The notes: generated by a model from the sequence alone, not told the origin. Positions 54,342 to 62,915 are shown, counted from the stretch's first letter. The stretch is DNA of 64,000 bases from Streptomyces camponoticapitis (GCF_014646115.1 NZ_BMMV01000003.1:216770-280769); one strand, 5' to 3'. A program made the numbers and translations.

Positions 54342-55718
54342 ATGACCTCACCTTTCGAAGACCTCCTCCCCGGTACCCGGCGGTCCCTGCTGCACCGCAT
54401 CGCCACCGCGCAGTCCGAGGGCCGCGCACCCTCCCTCGTGGGCGCGGTCGCACGCGACGGCCGCACCGTCTGGTCGGGCGGGCGCAGTTGTGTGGACGGG
54501 CACGAGCCGGACGCGGACACCCAGTACCGGATCGGCTCGATCACCAAGTGCTTCACCGCGGTTCTCGTGCTGCGGCTCCGTGACGAGGGCCTGCTCGATC
54601 TGGCGGACCCGCTGGAGAAGCACCTTCCCGGCACCGGCGTCGGCGCGGTCACCATCGCCCAACTGCTCGGTCATGGGGCGGGGCTCGCGGCCGAGGCGCC
54701 GGCTCCCTGGTGGGAGCGCACACCGGGTACGACCCGCCCCGAGCTGGCCGATGTCCTCGGCGAGCATCCCGTGCTGCACCCCGCCGGCCGGCTGCACCAC
54801 TACTCCAACCCCGGCTACACCCTGCTCGGTTCGCTGATCGAGGCGGTGCGTGGCGCGTCCTGGGAGGAGGTCCTGCGGCGGGAGGTTCTGGAGCCGCTGT
54901 CGCTGCACCGTACGACCACGCAGCCCGTCGCCCCGGCGGCGGGCGGCTGGGCCGTGCATCCCTGGGCCGACGCGATCCTGCCCGAACCCGCGGAGGATCT
55001 CGGGCTGATGGCCCCCGCCGGCCAGCTCTGGTCGACGGCCGAGGACCTGTGCCGCTTCGGCAGGTTCCTCGCCGAGGGCGACGACCGCGTTCTGAGCGCC
55101 GCGTCCCTGCGGGAGGCGCGGACACCCGCCACGCCGCCCGAGGGCGGGGAGTGGGACGGCGGTTACGGGCTGGGGGTGCAGCTCGCCCGCCGCGACGGCC
55201 GCACGCTCGCCGGACACACCGGCTCCCTGCCGGGCTTCGTCGCCGCGCTGTGGGTGAGTGTCGAGGACGGACTGGTGGCGGTCGCTCTCGCCAACGCCAC
55301 CTCGGGACCGCTCACCGGCGCCGTCGCCGCCGACCTGATCGGCATCGTGGCGGACGCGGAGCCCCGTATCCCCGGGCCATGGCGCCCGTTGCCCGAGGTC
55401 GACCCGGCGCTGCTGGAGCTCACGGGGCCCTGGTACTGGGGCGCCACTCCGTTCGTACTGCGCCTGACGGCGGACGGCGGGCTGGACTTCCGGCCGCTGC
55501 GCGCGGCGGGCCGCCGCTCCCGGTTCACGGCGCGACCGGACGGGACATGGAAGGGCCTCGACGGTTACTACACGGGGGAGACGCTGCGGGTCGTCCGGCG
55601 CCCGGACGGCCGGGTGAGCCATCTCGACCTGGGCTCCTTCGTCTACACCCGCGAGCCGTACGAGCCGGGGGACGCGGTCCCGGGCGGGGTGGACGAGCAG
55701 GGCTGGCGCGGCCTGTGA
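54342..55718 (+). CDS. Serine beta-lactamase-like hydrolase
   Basis: 458 residues from ATG 54342 (MTSPFEDLLPGTRRSLLHRI); ATG 54333 is an alternative. The class C/PBP-like motifs are SITK (in YRIGSITKCFTAVLVL), YSN (LHHYSNPGYTLLGS) and HTG (TLAGHTGSLPGF). No signal peptide is seen, so it is probably an intracellular esterase or peptidase of the beta-lactamase superfamily rather than a drug-resistance enzyme. A parS site begins two bases after its stop codon. Confidence 0.86.
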   Translation: MTSPFEDLLPGTRRSLLHRIATAQSEGRAPSLVGAVARDGRTVWSGGRSCVDGHEPDADTQYRIGSITKCFTAVLVLRLRDEGLLDLADPLEKHLPGTGVGAVTIAQLLGHGAGLAAEAPAPWWERTPGTTRPELADVLGEHPVLHPAGRLHHYSNPGYTLLGSLIEAVRGASWEEVLRREVLEPLSLHRTTTQPVAPAAGGWAVHPWADAILPEPAEDLGLMAPAGQLWSTAEDLCRFGRFLAEGDDRVLSAASLREARTPATPPEGGEWDGGYGLGVQLARRDGRTLAGHTGSLPGFVAALWVSVEDGLVAVALANATSGPLTGAVAADLIGIVADAEPRIPGPWRPLPEVDPALLELTGPWYWGATPFVLRLTADGGLDFRPLRAAGRRSRFTARPDGTWKGLDGYYTGETLRVVRRPDGRVSHLDLGSFVYTREPYEPGDAVPGGVDEQGWRGL

Positions 55719-55719
55719 T

Positions 55720-55733
55720 GTTTCACGTGAAAC
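55720..55733. promoter_or_regulatory. parS: parS site
   Basis: Perfect GTTTCACGTGAAAC directly after the stop codon of the beta-lactamase-like gene. It is about 42 kb from parB, the most distal perfect site in this window. Confidence 0.95.
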
Positions 55734-55785
55734 CGGACCACAGCGCCCCCGGGCTGATCCCCGAGGCTCCGCCGGACGGGCCCTG

Positions 55786-55969
55786 GGTCCTGTCTTCAAG
55801 GTCCCGCCTGGCCCGCGACGCCCGGCACGGCACCTCGACGCGTTGGCAGCTTCCTCGAAGGCATCCGAGTACGCCCGGTACGAGGACGATCCTCCGCCTC
55901 GCGATGCACCGCGCCAGCCGCCGCGGGCCCCGCCCTGCGGGCGGACGGCGCTACTTCGAAGACACGGCC
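55786..55969. mobile_element. MITE-like element
   Basis: About 184 bases bounded by related 23-base inverted ends. The left end is GGTCCTGTCTTCAAGGTCCC (55786-), and the right end, read on the other strand, is GGCCGTGTCTTCGAAGTAGC (from 55969 backwards); they match at 17 of 23 positions. The element has no open gene of its own, is GC-rich, and fills the convergent gap between two genes. It reaches the stop codon of the next gene, with CTAG at its right edge. A partial second copy lies at 59636-59695. Likely a non-autonomous DNA transposon. Confidence 0.72.
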
Positions 55970-56469
55970 TAGACCCCGGACTCCAGGCTCAGCTTCAGTC
56001 CGACATGGGACGCCGTGAAGCCGAGCCGCTCGTAGAAGCGCAGGGCGTCCGTACGCGACGCGTCCGACGTCAGCTGGACCAGCTGGCAGCCCTGGCGCCC
56101 GGATTCGTCGATGGCCCACTGGATCAGCAGGGTGCCGAGGCCGGAGCCGCGCTCGTCGGAGTGCACCCGTACGCCTTCGATGACCGAACGCGTGGCGCCC
56201 CGGCGGGAGATCCCGGCGATGATCGTCAGCTGCAGTGTCCCGACGACTCGTCCGTCGCGCTCGGCGACGACCTGGTACTGATTCGGGTCGTCGGCGAGCC
56301 GCTCGAACGCCCTGCGGTACGGGGTGAGGTCGTCCGGCGACTCGCGCGCCGCGCCCAGCGGGTCGTCGGCGAGCATGGCGACGATCGCCGGGAGGTCGGC
56401 GGCGTCGGCCGGCCGTATGTGCAGGTCGCTGTGCGGATCGGTGTGCGGATCGGTGTGCGGAACGGTCAT
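55969..56469 (-). CDS. GNAT-family N-acetyltransferase
   Basis: 166 residues from ATG 56469 (MTVPHTDPHTDPHSDLHIRP). The N-terminus carries a short PHTD tandem repeat encoded by a 12-base DNA repeat near 56440. The acetyl-CoA motif is GVRVHSDERGSGLGTLLIQW and the C-terminal DALRFYERLGFTASHVGLKL is typical. The stop codon overlaps the end of the MITE-like element. The substrate is unknown. It is transcribed with the MarR gene, 10 bases upstream. Confidence 0.85.
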   Translation of the reverse strand: MTVPHTDPHTDPHSDLHIRPADAADLPAIVAMLADDPLGAARESPDDLTPYRRAFERLADDPNQYQVVAERDGRVVGTLQLTIIAGISRRGATRSVIEGVRVHSDERGSGLGTLLIQWAIDESGRQGCQLVQLTSDASRTDALRFYERLGFTASHVGLKLSLESGV

Positions 56470-56479
56470 GGACGGCAGA

Positions 56480-56989
56480 TTACGCCGGTGCCGACCGGGC
56501 CGGCACACGCAGCTCTTCCACGGCCTTGACCAGCGGCGCGAGCTCGGGATTCGCCGCCGCCGCGGTCAGCGCCTCGCGCAGCGCGGTGTCGTTCGTCGGC
56601 CGCGCCTCGGCCAGCAGCCGCAGGCCGGACTCGCTCACGTCCGTGTAGATCCCGCGCCGGTCGGTGGGGCAGAGATAACGGGTCAGGAGCCCGCGGTCCT
56701 CAAGCCGGGTGACCAGACGGGTGGTCGCGCTCTGGCTGAGGACCACCGCGTCGGCGACCTGCTTCATCTGGAGGTGACCGCCCTCGCCGTCGTGCTGGCG
56801 GCTGAGGACGTCGAGCAGTGAGTACTCGCGGACGCTGAGGTCGTGCCCGCTCTGCAGAGCCCGCTCGATGTGCGACTCGATCCTTCCGTGCAGCAGGGAG
56901 AGGGCCACCCAGCCCTGGGCGAGGGCGGTGAGTGCGGGGTCCGTGGCAGTCATGGCGTCGTCTTCCTCCGTCGTCTCCGCCGTCTCCAT
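56480..56989 (-). CDS. MarR-family transcriptional regulator
   Basis: 169 residues from ATG 56989 with AGGAAG upstream; ATG 56953 (MTATDPALTALAQGWVALSL) is also plausible. The winged-helix domain contains LSVREYSLLDVLSRQHDGEG, HLQMKQVADAVVLSQSATTR and the wing LLTRYLCPTDRRGIYTDVSE. It is divergent from an MFS efflux gene, a standard repressor-pump arrangement, with palindromic TGCAA/TTGCA sites in between. Confidence 0.88.
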   Translation of the reverse strand: METAETTEEDDAMTATDPALTALAQGWVALSLLHGRIESHIERALQSGHDLSVREYSLLDVLSRQHDGEGGHLQMKQVADAVVLSQSATTRLVTRLEDRGLLTRYLCPTDRRGIYTDVSESGLRLLAEARPTNDTALREALTAAAANPELAPLVKAVEELRVPARSAPA

Positions 56990-57025
56990 CGACCGGAGCT
57001 TCCTCGGCCCAGGATAGGGCACGTC

Positions 57026-57063
57026 TGCAATATAGCGCGCTTGCAATTAAACGGCGCCTGCAA
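57026..57063. promoter_or_regulatory. Probable MarR operator
   Basis: TGCAA at 57026-57030 and TTGCA at 57041-57045 are separated by 10 bases, and a further TGCAA at 57059-57063 forms a second overlapping pair. The site lies in the AT-richer gap between the MarR gene and the divergent MFS gene. Confidence 0.6.
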
Positions 57064-57128
57064 GTATTGTCCACGCTCGTAAAGCGCCCACACAAGCGCT
57101 CTGTGTACTTCCGGGAAAGGCCACATCC

Positions 57129-58325
57129 ATGCCACTCGCGCTCCTCGCCCTGGCCATCGGGGCGTTCGGGATCGGGACCACCGAATTCGTGATCATGGGG
57201 CTGCTCCCCGAGGTCGCCTCCGAGTACGGCGTCACCATCCCCACCGCGGGCCACCTGGTCAGCGGTTACGCCCTCGGAGTCGTACTCGGCGCGCCGGTCA
57301 TGACCGTCCTGGGCACCCGCGTCAGCCGCAAGCGCATGCTGATGCTGCTGATGGGCCTGTTCATCGCGGGCAACGTGGTGTCCGCCCTCGCCCCCACCTT
57401 CGGTCTCATGCTCACCGGCCGCGTCGTCGCCTCGCTCGCCCACGGCGCGTTCTTCGGCATCGGGTCGGTCGTCGCCGCGGGGCTCGTCGCGCCGCACAAG
57501 CGGGCCGGCGCCATCGCGATGATGTTCACCGGTCTCACGCTCGCCAATGTCGTCGGCGTCCCGTTGGGTACGTATGTGGGCCAGACCACCGGCTGGCGCG
57601 CGACCTTCCTCCTTGTCGCGGGTCTGGGGGTCGTCGGTCTCGCCGGTGTCGCCAGGCTCGTACCGGAGCAGCCGCGCCCGAAGGGCGTACGGATACGCCA
57701 CGAGGTGGCGGCGTTCCGCAATGTCCAGGTCCTGCTCGCCATGGGGATGACGGTCCTCGGCTTCGGCGGTGTCTTCGCCGCGATCACCTACATCACCCCG
57801 ATGATGACGCGGACCGCCGGCTTCGCCGACTCCTCCGTCACCTGGCTCCTGGTCCTTCTCGGCCTCGGCATGGTCGTCGGCAACCTCGTCGGCGGCCGGT
57901 ACGCCGACCGCCACCTCATGGCCATGCTGTACGTGTCGCTCGGCGCCCTGTCCGTGGTCCTGGCGCTGTTCACCCTCACCGCGCACGACAAGACCGCCGC
58001 GGCCGTCACCCTCTTCCTGATCGGCGCCCTCGGCTTCGCGACCGTACCGCCGCTCCAGAAGCGCGTCCTCGACCAGGCGTCGGGCGCCCCCACACTCGCC
58101 TCCGCCGTCAACATCGGCGCGTTCAACCTGGGCAACGCCCTCGCCGCCTGGCTCGGCGGCCTGGTCATCGGCGCCGGACTCGGCTACACCGCGCCCAACT
58201 GGGTCGGCGCCGCACTCGCCGCCTCCGCGCTGCTGCTCGCCGTGCTCTCGCACACCCTGGAACGCCGGGACGCCCGTGGCAGCGACGTGGCCACCACGGA
58301 CACCACCACACCGACCCTGGTCTGA
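57129..58325 (+). CDS. MFS efflux transporter (DHA1 / AraJ-like)
   Basis: 398 residues starting MPLALLALAIGAFGIGTTEF. That opening, together with VIMGLLPEVASEYGVTIPTA, is characteristic of the sugar-efflux/AraJ-like DHA1 group. About 12 membrane helices are visible. The motif GTRVSRKRMLMLLMG lies in the 2-3 loop. Divergent from the MarR gene, which probably represses it. The natural substrate is unknown. Confidence 0.88.
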   Translation: MPLALLALAIGAFGIGTTEFVIMGLLPEVASEYGVTIPTAGHLVSGYALGVVLGAPVMTVLGTRVSRKRMLMLLMGLFIAGNVVSALAPTFGLMLTGRVVASLAHGAFFGIGSVVAAGLVAPHKRAGAIAMMFTGLTLANVVGVPLGTYVGQTTGWRATFLLVAGLGVVGLAGVARLVPEQPRPKGVRIRHEVAAFRNVQVLLAMGMTVLGFGGVFAAITYITPMMTRTAGFADSSVTWLLVLLGLGMVVGNLVGGRYADRHLMAMLYVSLGALSVVLALFTLTAHDKTAAAVTLFLIGALGFATVPPLQKRVLDQASGAPTLASAVNIGAFNLGNALAAWLGGLVIGAGLGYTAPNWVGAALAASALLLAVLSHTLERRDARGSDVATTDTTTPTLV

Positions 58326-58339
58326 CCGCCTCGCCCTCC

Positions 58340-58888
58340 TCAGGCGGCCGGGCTGAGGCGCTTCCCCGGCCCCGTCCCTCCGGTACGGGTGGCGCGTACG
58401 GCGTCCCGGTGCCGCCGCCCCCGGCGCGTCAGCCCCCACGGCTTCAGCACCGAGATGACGGTCATGAAGAGATACGCGCTGGTCGCCACCGTCGGCGCCG
58501 CGACCAGGCTGATGTCGGGCACACCGCCGCTGTCGGCGGCCCGCCCGATCCCCGGCCGCAGCGCGAAGACCGTCGCCGCGCCGGTGACGAGCGTGATCCA
58601 GAACTTGATCCAGACCCAGTGGTGCCGGGCCAGCCCCCAGGGCGTACCCAGCGAGAGCACCAGACCACTGACGAGCGTCACCACGACGATGGGCGCGAGC
58701 AGCCGGTCGGCGAAGACGTCCATCGCGCGGTAGGAGGCGTCGGTGAGAGTGGAGTCGCCGGTGGTGTAGGCGGTGACACCAAGCGTGAGCAGGCCGAGGG
58801 TGAGGCCCAGCCAGCTCACGGAGACGGCGACATGGACGACGAGGAGTGCCCGGCGGGCGGGCCGCTTGAGGGGTTTCACGTGGAACAC
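58340..58888 (-). CDS. Uncharacterised membrane protein (DUF2269-like)
   Basis: 182 residues from GTG 58888, or 187 from GTG 58903; neither has a good ribosome-binding site. Four membrane segments are visible, including RALLVVHVAVSVSWLGLTLG, LAPIVVVTLVSGLVLSLGTP and VWIKFWITLVTGAATVFALR. The VHV..SWLG start is typical of DUF2269-like integral membrane proteins. A degenerate parS lies in its first codons. Convergent with the MFS gene. Confidence 0.7.
   Translation of the reverse strand: MFHVKPLKRPARRALLVVHVAVSVSWLGLTLGLLTLGVTAYTTGDSTLTDASYRAMDVFADRLLAPIVVVTLVSGLVLSLGTPWGLARHHWVWIKFWITLVTGAATVFALRPGIGRAADSGGVPDISLVAAPTVATSAYLFMTVISVLKPWGLTRRGRRHRDAVRATRTGGTGPGKRLSPAA
58873..58886. promoter_or_regulatory. 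Degenerate parS-like site
   Basis: GTTTCACGTGGAAC differs from the parS consensus at one position. It overlaps the start of a membrane-protein gene and may be a weak ParB site or a decayed copy. Confidence 0.55.
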
Positions 58889-58955
58889 GGTGTCGCGATT
58901 CACGCCGGAGGGCGTCTGACGGCGGGAGTAACCGCCCGTACTAACCTCGGCGTAC

Positions 58956-59636
58956 ATGGACAGCCCCGGGAAGCACATCGGCGACCGCCCCCGCACCCTG
59001 CACCTCTTCGACCTCGACGGCACGCTGATCCGGGGATCGGCCGCCGCGGTCGAGATATCCCGGCAGCTCGGGGTGAGTGCCGAGATCGCGGAGCTGGAGC
59101 GTGAGTTCCTGACCGCGGGACTGGCCCCGGACGAGTTCGCCGTAAGGGCCAGGGAGCTCTGGTCGGAGCTGACCGCCGCACAGGTGGAGGCGGCCTTCGA
59201 GGGAGCACCGTGGCTGGCCGGGATCCGGGAGGTCTGGGAGACCATCCGCGGCCGGGGCGACTACTGCGCCGTGATCACGCTCTCGCCGGACTTCTTCGTG
59301 GAGCGTCTGCTGCCGTGGGGCGCGCACGCCACGCACGGCTCGCGCTGGCCGGCTCTGCCCTTCACCGGGCCGGTGGACCGGGCGGGGATCCTCGACACGG
59401 CGGCCAAGGTCCGGATCGCCCAGGAGCTGTGCGCGCGGTTCGGGGTCCGGCCGGCGGACTGCGTCGCCTTCGGGGACTCGATGTCCGACGCGGCGATCTT
59501 CGCGTCCGTACCGCGTGCGGTGGCGGTGAACGCGGACCACCATCTGGCCGGGCTCGCCACGCACACGTACACGGGCGGCGACCTGCGGGAGGCGTTCGCG
59601 CTTCTCGACGCTCCGCTCGACGGTCCGCGAGCCTAG
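58956..59636 (+). CDS. HAD-superfamily phosphatase (SerB-like, HAD-IB)
   Basis: 226 residues starting MDSPGKHIGDRPRTLHLFDL. Motif I is LFDLDGTLIRG with the nucleophile Asp, motif II is VITLSPDFFVERLL, and motif IV is ADCVAFGDSMSDAAIF. The arrangement fits phosphoserine-phosphatase-like enzymes, but the substrate is not determined. A truncated MITE copy begins at its stop codon. Confidence 0.86.
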   Translation: MDSPGKHIGDRPRTLHLFDLDGTLIRGSAAAVEISRQLGVSAEIAELEREFLTAGLAPDEFAVRARELWSELTAAQVEAAFEGAPWLAGIREVWETIRGRGDYCAVITLSPDFFVERLLPWGAHATHGSRWPALPFTGPVDRAGILDTAAKVRIAQELCARFGVRPADCVAFGDSMSDAAIFASVPRAVAVNADHHLAGLATHTYTGGDLREAFALLDAPLDGPRA

Positions 59637-59695
59637 GTCGTGTCCTCAAAGTCCCGCCCGGCCCGCGACGCCCGGCACGGCACCTCGCCGCGTTG
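59636..59695. repeat. Truncated copy of the MITE-like element
   Basis: About 60 bases matching the left end of the 55786 element nearly base for base (GGTCGTGTCCTCAAAGTCCC at the edge). The match stops after GCGTTG. It is preceded by CTAG and lies between the HAD gene and the convergent Nudix gene. Confidence 0.75.
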
Positions 59696-59709
59696 CCCTC
59701 TTTCCGGCG

Positions 59710-60189
59710 TCAGCCCAGGTCGGGCGCGTGCATCGCCCGTACGCCCTCGATGTTGCCGTCCAGATAGTGCCGCAGCGACAGCGGTACGAGATGGACGGCG
59801 GCGATCCCGACCCGGCTGAACGGCACCCGTACGATCTCGTACTCCCCGGACGGCTCGTCGATCTCCGGCCCGTGCCGCAGCGACGGATCCATCGATTCGA
59901 GCCGGCAGACGAAGAAGTGCTGCACCTTCACTCCGGTGACGCCGCCGTCCGCGATGTGCTCCACGGTGTCGACGAAACAGGGCACCACGTCGGTGACCTT
60001 GGCGCCCAGTTCCTCGTCGACCTCACGGTGGAGTGCCGCGACGACGGTGGCGTCGTCCGGCTCGACGCCGCCGCCGGGAGTCAGCCAGTACGGATCGACT
60101 CCCGGCTTGATGCGCTTGATGAGGACGAGATGATCGCCGTCGAGCAGGATGGCGCGTGCGGTGCGCTTGACCACGGGCCGTTCGGTCAT
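59710..60189 (-). CDS. Nudix hydrolase
   Basis: 159 residues from ATG 60189 (MTERPVVKRTARAILLDGDH). The Nudix box is visible in GGGVEPDDATVVAALHREVD followed by EELGAKV (pattern GX5EX7REUXEEXGU, with Asp and Glu at the acidic positions). Such enzymes cleave nucleoside-diphosphate-linked substrates. The specific substrate is unknown. Confidence 0.87.
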   Translation of the reverse strand: MTERPVVKRTARAILLDGDHLVLIKRIKPGVDPYWLTPGGGVEPDDATVVAALHREVDEELGAKVTDVVPCFVDTVEHIADGGVTGVKVQHFFVCRLESMDPSLRHGPEIDEPSGEYEIVRVPFSRVGIAAVHLVPLSLRHYLDGNIEGVRAMHAPDLG

Positions 60190-60241
60190 GGGAAGAGCGT
60201 GGCCCGATACGGCCGGGTCGAAACTCCCCCGGGCCCGGCGG

Positions 60242-61135
60242 TCACCAGTCGACCGAAGCACGCAGCAGCCATTCGTGCGCCCGCGCGATGTGCGGCAGGG
60301 CGAGCGTGCCGGTGCGTACGACGAGGAAGTACGTGCGCAGCGGCGGCACCGGCGGGTCGTAGAGGGCGACGACCTCACCGCGTTCCAGCGCGGCTTCGCA
60401 CAGATAGCGGGGCAGTACGGCCAGTCCGGCGCCCGCCGCCGCGCTCTCCAGGACGGCGCGCAGGTCGGGTGCGATGACGGCGCCCGCGGCGGCCGGCCGT
60501 GAGTCGAAGACCGAGCCCCAGTAGCGGGAGACGAGCGGCAGGGATTCGTGGACCTCCACCACCGGCAGCTGCTCCAGGACGACATGGCCCTTGCGCAGTA
60601 CGTCGTGGCCCAGCCGCGCGGCCCAGCGGGGCGAGGCGACCAGGACGTGCTCCTCGTCGCAGAGCGGTGTCGAGGTGAGCAGCCCGCCGCGGGGCCGGGC
60701 GGTCGCGATGGCGAGGTCGTGGTGCCCGGCGGCGAGGCCGTCCAGGGTCTCCTCGGCGTTGCCGAAGAAGGAGGCGCGGAGCGCGAGGCCCTGGCTGATC
60801 AGCGGGGTGAGCGCGGGCAGGGCGCGTACGGAGGTGAACTCCGGCGGCCCGGCGAGATGGAGCGTCCGGACGCCCGACTCGTCGTCGAGCCCGGTCTCGG
60901 TGATCTCGACCAGGGCGTCGAGGTGGGGCGCGGCACGGTGGGCGAGTTCGTCGCCGATGGTGGTGGGGGTGACGCCCCGGGCCTGGCGCAGGAAGAGCGG
61001 GCGGCCCAACTGGCGTTCCAGGGTGCGTATCTGGCCGGTGACCGCGGGCTGGGAGAGTCCGAGCAGGGCGGCGGCGCGGGTGAAGGAGCCGGCCCGGTGG
61101 ACGGTGACGAAGGTACGCAGCAGGGCCAGGTCCAT
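60242..61135 (-). CDS. LysR-family transcriptional regulator
   Basis: 297 residues from ATG 61135 (MDLALLRTFVTVHRAGSFTR). The HTH is GSFTRAAALLGLSQPAVTGQ, then IRTLERQLGRPLFLRQARGV. The substrate-binding domain follows (from VRTLHLAGPPEFTSVRALPA). The regulated gene is not obvious; its upstream neighbour across a 221-base gap is the PLP enzyme gene on the same strand. Confidence 0.9.
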   Translation of the reverse strand: MDLALLRTFVTVHRAGSFTRAAALLGLSQPAVTGQIRTLERQLGRPLFLRQARGVTPTTIGDELAHRAAPHLDALVEITETGLDDESGVRTLHLAGPPEFTSVRALPALTPLISQGLALRASFFGNAEETLDGLAAGHHDLAIATARPRGGLLTSTPLCDEEHVLVASPRWAARLGHDVLRKGHVVLEQLPVVEVHESLPLVSRYWGSVFDSRPAAAGAVIAPDLRAVLESAAAGAGLAVLPRYLCEAALERGEVVALYDPPVPPLRTYFLVVRTGTLALPHIARAHEWLLRASVDW

Positions 61136-61298
61136 GACAGCCCTCCTCAACTTCCGGCCCCACGCGGACCCGTCCCGGGATCCGTCGACGGAGCGTCCAA
61201 CTATAAATAAGTCGATAGGCAGCTGTCGCTACTGTGATTGGACACTGACTCAGAGTCAACTAGCCTTGTGGACGTGGTTCTTCACGCGTGGAACCCAA

Positions 61299-61337
61299 GG
61301 GCGGTCCGAGCCACGAGGGGGGAGGCTCGGACCGCCC
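61299..61337 (-). terminator. Terminator after the cystathionine lyase-like gene
   Basis: A perfect 14-base stem (61299-61312 with 61324-61337) and an 11-base loop, 20 bases past the gene's stop. The remaining gap to the LysR gene contains a short AT-rich stretch near 61200-61215, a likely LysR promoter. Confidence 0.82.
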
Positions 61338-61356
61338 GTTCCGTTTCCGGACCGGG

Positions 61357-62514
61357 TCAGGCCGCCGCCTCCGTCAGTGCGCGCAGTACGTCGGCGATGA
61401 GGTCGTCGGGGTCCTCGGCGCCCACGGAGAACCGTACGAAGCCCTCCGGTACGGCGTCGCCGCCCCACCGCCCCCGGCGTTCGGCGGTCGAGCGCACCCC
61501 GCCGAAGCTCGTCGCGTCGTCCACCAGCCGCAGCCCGTCCAGGAAGCGCTCGGCGTGGTCCCGGTCGGGCAGGACGAAGGACACGACGCAGCCGTAGCGC
61601 CGCATCTGCGTGGTCGCGACGGCGTGCGAGGGATCGTCCGGCAGCCCGAGGTAGCGCAGCCCGCTCACGTCGGCCCGGCCGCTCAGCGCCCGCGCGAGCA
61701 GCAGCGCGTTCGCGCACTGCCGGTCGACACGCAGTTGGAGCGTGGCCAGTGAGCGGTGGGCGAGCCAGGCCTCCATCGGCCCGGGGATGGCGCCGGCGAT
61801 CTTGCGCCAGCCCCGCACTCCCGCGGCCAGTTCGGGATCTTCGCAGGTCACATGGCCCAGGAGAATATCGCCGTGGCCCGTCATTCCCTTGGTGTCGCTG
61901 GCCACGGAGAAGTCCGCGCCGAGCTCCAGGGGCCGCTGGCCCAGCGGGGTCGCGAGCGTGTTGTCGACGGCGACGAGCGTGCCCTGCTCGTGTGCCGCCC
62001 GCGCCAGCCGGCGGATGTCGCAGACGTCGAGTCCGGGGTTGGACGGGGTCTCGATCCACAGCAGCCGGGCGCCCGCCAGGACGTCGAGCTGCGCGTCGCG
62101 GGCGGTGGGCGCGGTCCGCACCTCGATTCCGAATGCCGTGAGCTGCTCCCGTACCAGCGGCAGCGCCTGATACCCGTCGTCCGGCAGCACGACCGCGTCG
62201 CCGACGCGCAGCTGGGAGAAGAGGACCGCCGAGATCGCGGCCATGCCGGAGGCGAAGGCGACCGTCTCGACGTCCCGGCCGGGGGCCTCCAGCTCGCCGA
62301 TGGCCCGTTCCAGATGGGTCCAGGTGGGGTTGGTGTCACGGCCGTAGGTGTACGGGCCGGTGGGCTCGCCCGGCAGATGGAAGTGAGCGGCGAACACCGG
62401 ACCCGGCATGGTCGGCTCGTATTTGACCGGGTCGGGCAGCCCGGCCCGTACGGCACGCGTGCCGTCCCCGATCTCGTGGTGCGGACCCGGTCCGGCGGCT
62501 GTCCCGTGCTCCAT
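61357..62514 (-). CDS. Cystathionine gamma-lyase/synthase-type PLP enzyme
   Basis: 385 residues starting MEHGTAAGPGPHHEIGDGTR. Cys/Met metabolism PLP family: YTYGRDTNPTWTHLERAIGE, the VETVAFASGMAAISAVLFSQ segment, WIETPSNPGLDVCDI, and the PLP lysine in VASDTKGMTGHGDIL. The sequence cannot separate lyase from synthase activity, but the NPTW variant is common in actinobacterial gamma-lyases. The stop is followed by a strong terminator. Confidence 0.88.
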   Translation of the reverse strand: MEHGTAAGPGPHHEIGDGTRAVRAGLPDPVKYEPTMPGPVFAAHFHLPGEPTGPYTYGRDTNPTWTHLERAIGELEAPGRDVETVAFASGMAAISAVLFSQLRVGDAVVLPDDGYQALPLVREQLTAFGIEVRTAPTARDAQLDVLAGARLLWIETPSNPGLDVCDIRRLARAAHEQGTLVAVDNTLATPLGQRPLELGADFSVASDTKGMTGHGDILLGHVTCEDPELAAGVRGWRKIAGAIPGPMEAWLAHRSLATLQLRVDRQCANALLLARALSGRADVSGLRYLGLPDDPSHAVATTQMRRYGCVVSFVLPDRDHAERFLDGLRLVDDATSFGGVRSTAERRGRWGGDAVPEGFVRFSVGAEDPDDLIADVLRALTEAAA

Positions 62515-62520
62515 GTGTGA

Positions 62521-62901
62521 TCAGTCCTTGTCGTCGGGGAGCACGACGTTCAGCGCCCACGACACGATCGAGATGATGAGCCCGCCGAGCACGGCCGTCC
62601 AGAAGCCCTCGACATGGAAGCTCAGGTCGAGCTTGTCGGCGAACCAGGAGGTCAGCAGCAGCATCAGCGCGTTCACGATCAGCGTGAACAGGCCCAGGGT
62701 GACGATGAACAGCGGCAGCGTGAGCAGCTGGACGACCGGCTTGACGAGGAAATTGACCAGCCCGAAGATCAGCGCCACGACCACCAGCGCGAGGGCCTTC
62801 TTACCGGTGCTGTCACCGGTAAGGGTTATGTCATTGATCAACCAGATCGCCACGGCCAGCGCACCCGCGTTGGCGATCGTCTTGACTACGAAATTTCTCA
62901 T
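62521..62901 (-). CDS. Phage holin family 4 / YvlD-type membrane protein
   Basis: 126 residues from ATG 62901 (MRNFVVKTIANAGALAVAIW). Four membrane segments are seen, with VALIFGLVNFLVKPVVQLLT and LGLFTLIVNALMLLLTSWFA typical of the PF04020 family. These small proteins are common in bacteria; despite the family name there is no sign of phage here. Its start is 14 bases from the divergent cupin gene. Confidence 0.87.
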   Translation of the reverse strand: MRNFVVKTIANAGALAVAIWLINDITLTGDSTGKKALALVVVALIFGLVNFLVKPVVQLLTLPLFIVTLGLFTLIVNALMLLLTSWFADKLDLSFHVEGFWTAVLGGLIISIVSWALNVVLPDDKD

Positions 62902-62915
62902 GGTGTGATCGTGGC

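Noticed and set aside
51039..55718. APH-like and beta-lactamase-like genes as an antibiotic-resistance cluster
   Set aside because: Both folds are widespread in non-resistance roles, the beta-lactamase-like protein has no signal peptide, and there is no mobile context.
56700..58439. A 579-codon minus-strand frame across the marR and MFS genes
   Set aside because: It overlaps two well-supported genes, including the divergent promoter gap, and is compositionally a shadow.
62521..62901. Phage holin implying a prophage
   Set aside because: The family name is misleading; no other phage genes are nearby and these small membrane proteins are chromosomal housekeeping proteins in many bacteria.
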